A DNA stretch of 5,462 nt. Origin: an uncultured Clostridia bacterium. Lineage in GTDB: Bacteria; Bacillota_A; Clostridia; Christensenellales; CAG-138. Of this stretch, positions 1 to 5,462 are shown in pieces. The stretch's first letter is position 1, and the number at the start of each line of letters is the position of its first letter. Below the pieces are notes generated by a model. The model was not told the origin of the DNA. It searched no databases and saw only the letters and a program-made list of their open reading frames with translations. The translations under genes and the position numbers were made by a program. The stretch is from NCBI GenBank assembly GCA_937877295.1, contig CALFIV010000275.1, positions 1-5,462 on the forward strand, written 5' to 3'.

Positions 1-107
1 AGTTTCTCAGGATGACAGGGATGTCGCTTCCGTGCATCACCGCGGTTCGGAATGATAAAAAACATGTCATCCTGAGGAGGCGAACGCCGACGAAGGATCT
101 CCGAATG
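1..107. repeat. MITE-like palindromic repeat, copy A (left end cut by window edge)
   Basis: This stretch recurs at 142-248 with only two substitutions in 107 bases (T56/C197 and C88/T229), a period of 141 bp. It holds an inverted pair CTCAGGATGACA (6-17) and TGTCATCCTGAG (65-76), then CGAAGGATCTC (91-101). The partner of that last arm, GAGATCCTTCG, would lie just left of the window. I see no coding potential. The arm sequences match a palindromic repeat I recall as widespread in Clostridia, but that link is from memory rather than a search. Confidence 0.85.
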
Positions 108-125
108 ATGTGATGGTTGCGCTCT

Positions 126-242
126 GAGATCCTTCGAAACAAGTTTCTCAGGATGACAGGGATGTCGCTTCCGTGCATCACCGCGGTTCGGAATGACAAA
201 AAACATGTCATCCTGAGGAGGCGAACGCTGACGAAGGATCTC
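126..242. repeat. MITE-like palindromic repeat, copy B (complete)
   Basis: This is a complete 117-bp unit with nested inverted ends: GAGATCCTTCG (126-136) pairs with CGAAGGATCTC (232-242), and CTCAGGATGACA (147-158) pairs with TGTCATCCTGAG (206-217). The single strand could fold into a long interrupted hairpin. Positions 142-248 are 105/107 identical to 1-107. No transposase is encoded here and I see no convincing target-site duplication, so it would be a non-autonomous element or a REP/BIME-like repeat. It has no T-run to act as an intrinsic terminator. Confidence 0.85.
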
Positions 243-252
243 CGAATGGAAA

Positions 253-348
253 TGAATTGCGCTTCGCGCATGAATTGTCTGACGGCATGAATCGGCTTGC
301 GCCGTGAATTGCGCCTGCGGCGCATGCAACGGCGCATGCAACATGCAA
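253..348. repeat. Cluster of short GC-rich hairpins and direct repeats
   Basis: TGAATTGCGC occurs at 253-262 and again at 305-314, 52 bp apart. Each copy runs into a small hairpin: GCGC-TTC-GCGC at 259-269 and GCGCC-TGC-GGCGC at 311-323. A third hairpin, CGGC-TTGC-GCCG, lies at 293-304. The 12-mer GGCGCATGCAAC is duplicated exactly in tandem at 319-330 and 331-342, followed by a partial ATGCAA. No convincing gene covers this stretch. It fills the space between the large repeats and the promoter. Confidence 0.7.
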
Positions 349-355
349 TCAACCC

Positions 356-384
356 TTGCGCTCTTTGCGGATTTGCGGTATACT
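356..384 (+). promoter_or_regulatory. Sigma-A-type promoter for the degV-transporter-fakA cluster
   Basis: TTGCGC (356-361) is separated by 17 bases from TATACT (379-384). This is a near-consensus -10 box at optimal spacing. Transcription would start at about 391, giving a leader of about 50 nt before the ATG at 441. No operator palindrome is obvious over the promoter. It is the only good promoter I see before the three-gene cluster. Confidence 0.65.
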
Positions 385-429
385 ACCAATATATATGGAT
401 TCGGGTGAATCCGATTATGAATGAATTAC

Positions 430-436
430 GGAGGAG
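430..436 (+). promoter_or_regulatory. Ribosome binding site that sets the degV start
   Basis: GGAGGAG lies 4-6 bases before the ATG at 441. An upstream in-frame ATG at 417 would place this Shine-Dalgarno sequence inside the coding region and has no such site of its own. The 441 start is therefore preferred. Confidence 0.85.
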
Positions 437-440
437 TCGT

Positions 441-1373
441 ATGCAGAACTTTACGATCATGGCGGACACGACCTGCGATCTCGGTGAGAACTATCAGCAG
501 GAATACGGCATCAAGGTCATTCCGGGTCATTTTGTCAAGCCCGACGGGACAGAGCTCATTTCGCGGCCGGTGTGGGAGCACGGCTATACGCGTGAGTCGT
601 TCTATGCCGAGCTCAAAAAGAATCCGACCGGCTTCAAGACCTCGCCGCCCAGCGTCGGCGAGCTGTTTGACGCATTCTCAAAGGAGTGCGAGCAGGGCAA
701 CGATGTGATCGCAATGTCCATTTCGGGCGGCATGAGCGGCACGCACAACTTCATGCGCGAAGCGCGTGAGATGACGCTCAAGAAGTATCCGGAACGCAAG
801 ATCATCTGCATCGATTCGCTGCGCTTCGGCCCGGGCTTCGGCCTGATGGCGGTCTATGCCGCCATGCACAGGCAGGCAGGCGAATCGATCGATCAGGTTG
901 CTGCATGGCTCGAGGAGAACAAAAACCGCTTCCATCAGGCGGGCTGGCTCGACGACCTTTCGTTTGTTGCGCGGCAGGGCAGACTGACGCATGCAAAGGC
1001 GTTCTTCGGCACGCTTGCCGGCATCAAGCCGATCGGCGAGTTCGACTACAACGGCATGACGACGGTGCTCGGCAAGGTCAAGGGCGCAAAGAAGGCGTAC
1101 GAGGTGCTGATGGGCTACATCGAACAGACAATCGAAAACCCGGAGGAGCAGATCATTTTTATCGCGCATACGAATCGTCCGGCGCAGGCGGAGCAATATA
1201 AGACCATGATCGAGGAGAAATTCCATCCGAAAGCGGTCTACATCAACGAAGTGCATCCGGCGTGCGGCGTCAACGTCGGCCCGGGCCTGATGGCGGCATA
1301 CTATGTCGGAAAGCCGATTTCGAAGGATCTCGGTGAGGAACGCGCGATCATCGAAGCGCTCACCAAGGAATAA
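441..1373 (+). CDS. degV: DegV family fatty-acid-binding protein (FakB-like)
   Basis: A 310-residue cytosolic protein, the usual DegV length. Known family role: DegV/FakB proteins hold one fatty acid and present its carboxylate to the kinase FakA. Seen in order: the N-terminal strand with DTTCDL (residues 9-14, usual form DSTxDL), TSPPS (67-71, usual TSQPS), SGGMSGT (95-101), DS with a glycine-rich stretch (125-133), a DDLSFVARQGRL segment (171-182, usual DDLxxLxxGGRI), IKPI (195-198), and HPACG...GPG (272-282) near the C-terminus. These are the landmarks of the ligand pocket and the two-domain fold. No signal peptide or membrane segment is present. The start at 441 follows GGAGGAG. It is first in an apparent operon and a FakA-type gene lies third, which strongly supports the FakB role. 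Family assignment is firm; the actual ligand is inferred. Confidence 0.93.
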   Translation: MQNFTIMADTTCDLGENYQQEYGIKVIPGHFVKPDGTELISRPVWEHGYTRESFYAELKKNPTGFKTSPPSVGELFDAFSKECEQGNDVIAMSISGGMSGTHNFMREAREMTLKKYPERKIICIDSLRFGPGFGLMAVYAAMHRQAGESIDQVAAWLEENKNRFHQAGWLDDLSFVARQGRLTHAKAFFGTLAGIKPIGEFDYNGMTTVLGKVKGAKKAYEVLMGYIEQTIENPEEQIIFIAHTNRPAQAEQYKTMIEEKFHPKAVYINEVHPACGVNVGPGLMAAYYVGKPISKDLGEERAIIEALTKE

Positions 1374-1407
1374 GCACAAAAAGGAAGAGGAAACGGGGGG
1401 CAGAAAC

Positions 1408-2778
1408 ATGCGGAAACTCACAAGGAAATGGCAGATGCTGCTGTATGCGTGCAGCGGCTTCGGGGTCAATCTGTTGAACCTGATGATGGGTTCATACCTG
1501 TGCAGCGCATTGCTGGTTGGCGATTTCGCCAAGAATCCGGTTGCGCTTGCAAATCAGACGTTTGTCGGAAAGGATCTGGTCGTTGCGGGTGCATGGGCGG
1601 TATTCGGCATCATCGCAAAGATCATCGACGGCGTGATCGACATTCCGATGGCGTCGTTCACCGACCGCTTGCAAACCCGTTTCGGCCGCAGACGCCCGGC
1701 GCTGATGATCGGTATGGTGCCGATGATCATTGCTTATCTGTTGTTTTTGATCGTACCGAACCCGTCCGGGATTACGTGGCTGAACACGATTTACTATTTT
1801 GTGATTCTGTGTGTCTTCTTCAGCTTCTACACCTTAACGATGGTCACCTACTATGCAACGTTTACCGAGATCGTGGAGACCGAGGACGAACGCAACTTCA
1901 TGTCAAACGTGAAGTCCGTCTGTGATATCTTCTACTTCATCGTCGGCTATGTTGTCGTTGCGGCGATTCTCAAAGGCTTGAACGTTCGGATTGTGGCGCT
2001 GATCGTGCTGCCGCTGGTGCTGACGATGCTGATCCCGATGTTCATGATCAAGGAGGAATCCACCAAGGGCAAGGTCGTGCTCGACAACGGTACGCACACG
2101 GTCAACCTGTTTGAATCGATCGGGTATACGTTCAAAAACCGTGCGTTCATTCTGTGGATGATCGTCATCTTCTTCATGAATTTCGGCGTCAATCTGTTCC
2201 TCGGCGGCATCAACGAATACTTTGTTTCCGTCGGACTGAGCCAGATGATCGTCATGGCATGCTCGTTTGCACCGGTGCCGTTCACGCTGATCCTCTATAA
2301 CAGAATCATCAAAAAGAAGGGCTTCGGCTTTGCGTTCCGCTACGTGCTGCTGACCTATGCCGCGGGCATGTTCTGCATGTTCCTGGTGGGCTTACTTGCT
2401 CCGGACGGAGCGATCAAGACCGTTGCGGCGATCATTTCCGGCATCATTTGCTCGTTTGCGGTCGGCGCGCTGTTCGCCGTTGCATACTCTGTACCGAGCC
2501 AGCTTGCAGCCGACGAGGAGAAGGAAACCGGCGTTTCGCACTCCGCCATGTACTTTGCGATTCAGGGCGTATTCTCCGGCGTTGCGACGGGCGTTGCGCA
2601 ATACGGCATTCTGACCCTGCTGAAAAAACTGTCCGAGGGAAAGACGGGCTTCACCGCAATGGGTTATATGACGCTGATCTGCAGTCTCGGCATGCTCGTT
2701 TCCTTCATCTGCACATTCTTCCTGCCGCGTCAGATCACGCACATCGGTCTGAACGACAAAAACGAACCCAAAGCATAA
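1408..2778 (+). CDS. MFS superfamily transporter, GPH/MelB-like symporter
   Basis: A 456-residue inner-membrane protein with about 12 hydrophobic segments (roughly residues 10-37, 57-82, 97-117, 124-150, 172-192, 194-214, 246-268, 272-300, 309-330, 337-362, 380-405, 415-440) and a polar central loop at 215-245. Residues 74-97 (D74, D78, P80, D86, R87, then FGRRRP) match the helix II/loop 2-3 signature of the glycoside-pentoside-hexuronide:cation symporter family. D74 and D78 align with the cation-site Asp55 and Asp59 of MelB. In helix XI, where MelB has an essential Lys377, I read YFAIQG with Gln386, so the coupling ion or substrate may differ. The start at 1408 follows a G-rich site (1395-1400) and gives the usual short basic N-terminus (MRKLTRKW). 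It sits 34 bp after degV and 15 bp before the FakA gene. Sugar, glycoside or another small anion are all possible cargoes; the sequence does not decide. Confidence 0.87.
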   Translation: MRKLTRKWQMLLYACSGFGVNLLNLMMGSYLCSALLVGDFAKNPVALANQTFVGKDLVVAGAWAVFGIIAKIIDGVIDIPMASFTDRLQTRFGRRRPALMIGMVPMIIAYLLFLIVPNPSGITWLNTIYYFVILCVFFSFYTLTMVTYYATFTEIVETEDERNFMSNVKSVCDIFYFIVGYVVVAAILKGLNVRIVALIVLPLVLTMLIPMFMIKEESTKGKVVLDNGTHTVNLFESIGYTFKNRAFILWMIVIFFMNFGVNLFLGGINEYFVSVGLSQMIVMACSFAPVPFTLILYNRIIKKKGFGFAFRYVLLTYAAGMFCMFLVGLLAPDGAIKTVAAIISGIICSFAVGALFAVAYSVPSQLAADEEKETGVSHSAMYFAIQGVFSGVATGVAQYGILTLLKKLSEGKTGFTAMGYMTLICSLGMLVSFICTFFLPRQITHIGLNDKNEPKA

Positions 2779-2793
2779 CCGTTCCGTCCGTCT

Positions 2794-4449
2794 ATGAATA
2801 CCAGAAGAGTCAATGGGCTGCTGTTTGAGAAGATGCTCCGTAACGGATATGCCAATCTCAAGCTGCACCGCGAAGAAGTCAACGCACTCAATGTGTTCCC
2901 GGTCGCCGACGGCGATACGGGAACCAATATGTGCCTGACGCTCGAAAAGGGCCTGCGCTTTGCGCAGAGCAGTCAGGAGCTGTATGCCTATCTCAAGCTA
3001 CTGTCGGAGGGCATGCTGTTCGGCGCGCGCGGCAATTCGGGTGTGATCCTAAGTCAGCTCTTTTCCGGCTTCTATCAGGAGCTGTCGCGCTGCTCTGCGG
3101 CAAACGTCGGCGATCTTCGAAACGCGTTCATCCGCGCGTACCGCGTGGCATACCGTGCGGTCGTTTGCCCGGTGGAGGGCACGATTCTCACGGTCGCGCG
3201 CGAGGGCATTGAGCGCACACGCAATCAGATCGACCGCAGCACGACTGTGGAAACGCTGCTTTCGATCTACATCGCCGAGATGAAAAATAGCCTTGCGAAC
3301 ACGCCGGAGCTTTTGCCGGTGCTGAAGGAATCGAACGTGATCGACAGCGGCGGCGCGGGCTATATCTACATCATCGAGGGCATGCAGAAGTATCTGTACG
3401 GCGAGGAGCTCAGTGGCGAAATACAGGCAACCCCGGCAGAATCTATCGTGACAAACGAACCGGCGGTCAACCTGTCGCTGTTCAACGAGAACACCGTGTT
3501 CGAACACGGCTACTGCATGGAGTTTCTGCTGCAGCTGATGAAGGGCAAGGAGTACACGCAGCGCTTCCGCCTCGACGCCTACATCTCCGACCTGCAGCTT
3601 TACGGCAATTCCATTGTCGCCACGCAGTCCGATCGCCGCGTGAAGGTGCATATCCACACATTCAAGCCTGCAAAGGTCATTGCGGCAAGTCAGGAATACG
3701 GCGAGTTTTTGACCTTCAAGCTCGAAAACATGCACATTCAGCATGCGGAGCGCGAACAGAAGCTTGCGCAGAAGAAGCCGCATCGCGCGCTGTCCGTGGT
3801 TGCCGTCGTCAACGGCGAGGGCATGATCAAGACCTTTGAGGAGCTCGGCTGCGACGTCGTGCTCGACGGAGGACCGACGATGAACACCTCGAGCGAGGAG
3901 TTTATAAAGGCGTTCAAAGCCATCGACGCGGACGCGATCGTCGTGCTGCCGAACAACAAGAACGTTGTCCGCGCGGCGGAGCAGGCGGTCACGCTTTCCG
4001 GACTGCAGCATGTCACGGTCATTCCGACCGCTTCCGTAGCGGAAGGCTACTGTGCTGTTTCGATGGACATCCGCGACTCGGCGGACGTAGAGCGCCGCAT
4101 CGGACAGATGCGCGAAGGCGCAAAGAGTCTGGATACGCTGTCTGTGGCGGTTGCCACACGCGACATCACGCGCGACGGCGTCAACTGCCGGGCGGGGCAG
4201 TATATCGTCATGAACGGCGACGCGATTCTCGCAGCGTCGGACGATCCGTTTGATGCGCTTGAGAAAACGCTGCCCATGCTGGACGGCATCGACGAGCGTG
4301 AATGCTGCGTGGCGTTTCTCGGTGAGGACGCGCCGAACGTGGACGAGGAGCGTCTGACGGCGCTGCTCGAGGAGATCAACCCGATGCTCGAGGTCACCTG
4401 CATCCGCGGCGATCAGCACGTCTATCGCTGGATTCTCGGCATCTTTTGA
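2794..4449 (+). CDS. fakA: FakA/YloV-type fatty acid kinase, DAK2 (DhaL-like) domain protein
   Basis: A 551-residue cytosolic protein, full length for the family (B. subtilis YloV is about 550). In the known reaction FakA uses ATP to phosphorylate a fatty acid bound to FakB. The N-terminal DhaL-like kinase domain (about 1-200) shows NVFPVADGDTGTNM (33-46, with D39 and D41 as likely Mg-ATP ligands), GARGNSGVILSQ (77-88), PVEGTILTVARE (126-137) and VIDSGGAGY (182-190). The middle domain has GYCMEF (239-244) and KVHIHT (284-289); C241, H286 and H288 fit a metal site I recall for FakA. The C-terminal domain (about 330-551) has DGGPTMNTS (358-366) and LPNNKN (385-390), typical of the domain that contacts FakB. 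The start at 2794 lacks a clear Shine-Dalgarno, but its N-terminus aligns with YloV from the first residues. Translation probably depends on coupling to the transporter stop 15 bp upstream. The Ala at residue 38 replaces the common Pro (VPDGDTG), a minor change. Confidence 0.93.
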   Translation: MNTRRVNGLLFEKMLRNGYANLKLHREEVNALNVFPVADGDTGTNMCLTLEKGLRFAQSSQELYAYLKLLSEGMLFGARGNSGVILSQLFSGFYQELSRCSAANVGDLRNAFIRAYRVAYRAVVCPVEGTILTVAREGIERTRNQIDRSTTVETLLSIYIAEMKNSLANTPELLPVLKESNVIDSGGAGYIYIIEGMQKYLYGEELSGEIQATPAESIVTNEPAVNLSLFNENTVFEHGYCMEFLLQLMKGKEYTQRFRLDAYISDLQLYGNSIVATQSDRRVKVHIHTFKPAKVIAASQEYGEFLTFKLENMHIQHAEREQKLAQKKPHRALSVVAVVNGEGMIKTFEELGCDVVLDGGPTMNTSSEEFIKAFKAIDADAIVVLPNNKNVVRAAEQAVTLSGLQHVTVIPTASVAEGYCAVSMDIRDSADVERRIGQMREGAKSLDTLSVAVATRDITRDGVNCRAGQYIVMNGDAILAASDDPFDALEKTLPMLDGIDERECCVAFLGEDAPNVDEERLTALLEEINPMLEVTCIRGDQHVYRWILGIF

Positions 4450-4456
4450 TGCAGCA

Positions 4457-4536
4457 CACAGCAGGGACGGTTCTTACTGTGTGAAAAGGAACTGTACACA
4501 TGAAAACAACAAACACAGAAGAACCGTCCCTCTGTG
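4457..4536. repeat. REP-like imperfect palindrome (GGGACGGTTCTT family)
   Basis: The left arm 4457-4482 and right arm 4513-4536 form 24 base pairs in three blocks: CACAG/CTGTG, AGGGACGGTTCTT/AAGAACCGTCCCT and CTGTGT/ACACAG. Single-base bulges lie at 4462 and 4476, and the loop is about 30 nt. It starts 7 bp after the kinase stop and ends 13 bp before the hydrolase start. No T-run follows on either strand, so it is not a classic intrinsic terminator, but it could pause polymerase or protect the 3' end of the upstream mRNA. I recall the core as a dispersed repeat in Clostridia, so it is probably a mobile REP/MITE-type insert. Confidence 0.8.
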
Positions 4537-4537
4537 C

Positions 4538-4544
4538 GGTGGAG
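4538..4544 (+). promoter_or_regulatory. Ribosome binding site of the hydrolase gene
   Basis: GGTGGAG lies 5 bases before the ATG at 4550 and one base after the right arm of the palindrome. The hairpin does not cover it, but sits close enough to affect ribosome access. Confidence 0.65.
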
Positions 4545-4549
4545 TGTAA

Positions 4550-5413
4550 ATGTCAACATTCTGGATCATCTTTTGGTGCGTGCTCGCCGCCCTGTTTGTC
4601 TTCGGACTGCTGCCGTTTCTGATCATGGGCGCGGTTCTGTGGTCCAAGCTTCTGGTCCGGACCTCCAAAAAGAAATGGGGGCGCGAATGCAGCATTCCGG
4701 ACGACGAAGAGTATCGGCGCATGTTCGACATCGGCATCGAATGGGACCGGCGCTATTGCGCACATAAGCGCCCCGTGGAGATCAAAAGCGGCCGCTTTCA
4801 TCTCAAGGGGGAATACTTCGATTTCGGCAACCGCCGCGCGGTCATTCTGATCGCCGGACGAATGGAATCGCTGCTGTACTCGTACTATTTTGCAGAGCCG
4901 TACCGCGCCGCGGGCTACAACGTGCTCGTCATCGACAACCGTGCGCACGGCGAAAGCGACGGCGTGATCTCGTCGCTCGGCTATCGCGAATACAAGGATA
5001 TCCTCCGCTGGGCGGCGCTTTTGCACGATACGCTCGGAAACGACACGGTGTTTTTGCACGGCATCTGCATCGGCTGCTCGACAGCGCTGTTCGTGCTGAC
5101 AAGCCCCGGATGCCCGGATTACCTCACCGGCATGACGGCGGAGGGCATGTACAAGACCTTCGGCGTGTCGCTTGAAAAGCACTTTGAGGAGCGCAACAAG
5201 CCGATGTTCCCATTGGGCTACATCACGATGTTCTACATCTGGCTGTTCGGCGGCGCGAACGTCATGACCGACGGGCCGTACAAGCGCATTTTGAAGATGC
5301 ATAAGCCGCTTTTGATGCTGCACAGCCGCGAGGATCAATACTCGCTGCCCGAGAACGCGCAAAAGCTCTATGATTCCTGCCCGAGGAAGCAGAAGCGTCA
5401 GTGCTGTCGATGA
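4550..5413 (+). CDS. Membrane-anchored alpha/beta hydrolase with a lost C-terminus
   Basis: The frame encodes 287 residues. Residues 4-32 form one hydrophobic N-terminal segment, probably an uncleaved anchor. The hydrolase domain begins near 75: AVILIAGRMES (97-107, oxyanion strand region), VLVIDNRAHGESDG (125-138), the nucleophile elbow HGICIG (170-175) and LLMLHSREDQYSLP (254-267), where D262 would be the catalytic acid. The elbow has Cys173 where serine is usual. The family then expects a short strand and an HG-x-HS motif with the catalytic histidine some 20-25 residues after the acid. Instead the frame ends in KRQCCR and a stop, and no His codon occurs in any forward frame from 5400 to 5462. 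As written the protein is probably inactive or an artefact of a junction. The start has a good ribosome site. Substrate unknown; the fold resembles YqkD-like esterases. No role in the fatty-acid module is shown, though a lipase or esterase supplying fatty acids would fit. Confidence 0.8.
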   Translation: MSTFWIIFWCVLAALFVFGLLPFLIMGAVLWSKLLVRTSKKKWGRECSIPDDEEYRRMFDIGIEWDRRYCAHKRPVEIKSGRFHLKGEYFDFGNRRAVILIAGRMESLLYSYYFAEPYRAAGYNVLVIDNRAHGESDGVISSLGYREYKDILRWAALLHDTLGNDTVFLHGICIGCSTALFVLTSPGCPDYLTGMTAEGMYKTFGVSLEKHFEERNKPMFPLGYITMFYIWLFGGANVMTDGPYKRILKMHKPLLMLHSREDQYSLPENAQKLYDSCPRKQKRQCCR

Positions 5414-5462
5414 CTGTATCGTCCGTATTACTGTCGGAGCCTGCAGCGTCTGCGGTATCCGC
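5395..5462. other. Possible sequence junction; S/D/T-rich open frame on the minus strand
   Basis: The hydrolase-like sequence is recognisable up to about CPRKQKR (near 5399) and then stops resembling the family in all forward frames. Reading the minus strand from 5462 gives an open frame ADTADAAGSDSNTDDTV (continuing IDSTDASASS) down to about 5385. This looks like the low-complexity linker of a secreted protein or lipoprotein. It may be the end of a convergent gene running in from the right, a deletion that fused two loci, or an assembly chimera. With only about 65 bases visible, this is inference. Confidence 0.35.

Noticed and set aside
1..345. CRISPR array
   Set aside because: There are only two large copies, each internally palindromic with 107 bp of identity, instead of short repeats with unique spacers of even length. 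No cas genes are present.
417..440. Upstream in-frame ATG (417) and an even longer frame from 297 for the DegV gene
   Set aside because: The added residues do not resemble DegV proteins, the 297 start lies before the promoter, and the GGAGGAG site would fall inside the coding region. The start at 441 is much better.
1321..1331. CGAAGGATCTC, identical to the terminal arm of the upstream repeat
   Set aside because: It lies inside the DegV coding region and encodes part of SKDLG, with no inverted partner or further repeat similarity nearby. A chance 11-base match is likely.
3049..4419. Long minus-strand open frame opposite the FakA gene (and similar ones opposite the degV and hydrolase genes)
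   Set aside because: These are shadows created by the GC-rich codon use of the real genes. The peptides are rich in Arg, His and Leu with no recognisable domain or ribosome site.
4471..4498. Possible promoter for the hydrolase within the palindrome (TTCTTA, 16 bases, TGTACA)
   Set aside because: Both boxes are weak and lie inside repeat sequence, so the support is too thin.
4500..4622. Forty-codon Cys-rich frame starting in the hairpin loop (MKTTNTEEPSLC...), with AAGGA nine bases upstream
   Set aside because: Most of it overlaps the hydrolase in another frame, and its cysteines arise from shifted reading of that gene. No family is recognised, so I do not call a gene. A leader peptide cannot be excluded.

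Overview
The window looks like a chromosomal segment of an anaerobic Bacillota bacterium, probably a GC-rich member of the Clostridia (Oscillospiraceae/Christensenellales type). This is inferred from strong GGAGG ribosome sites, the DegV and FakA protein families, and two repeat types (TCATCCTGAG/GAAGGATCTC and GGGACGGTTCTT/AAGAACCGTCCC) that I recall as frequent in such genomes. No rRNA or marker gene is present to fix the taxon.

Layout, all genes on the + strand. Positions 1-345 are non-coding and repeat-rich: two near-identical MITE-like palindromic units in tandem (141-bp period), then short GC-rich hairpins and a tandem 12-mer. A good sigma-A-type promoter (356-384) follows. It precedes a compact three-gene cluster: a DegV/FakB-type fatty-acid-binding protein (441-1373), a 12-TM GPH/MelB-like transporter of the MFS superfamily (1408-2778), and a FakA/YloV-type kinase (2794-4449). 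Gaps between genes are 34 and 15 bp. A long imperfect REP-like hairpin (4457-4536) separates this cluster from a membrane-anchored alpha/beta hydrolase (4550-5413). The hydrolase reading frame loses its expected C-terminus near 5400.

How the genes may work together: in Gram-positive bacteria FakA phosphorylates a fatty acid presented by FakB (DegV family), making acyl-phosphate for phospholipid synthesis. Here a FakB-like and a FakA-like gene flank a transporter in one apparent transcription unit. This suggests a complete binding protein-transporter-kinase module, though the transported compound cannot be read from sequence.

I found no clear new system. The points most worth a second look are the FakB-transporter-FakA arrangement, a cysteine in the nucleophile position of the hydrolase, the missing catalytic histidine with an abrupt change of coding character at about 5395-5405, and the palindromic repeat that abuts the hydrolase ribosome site.
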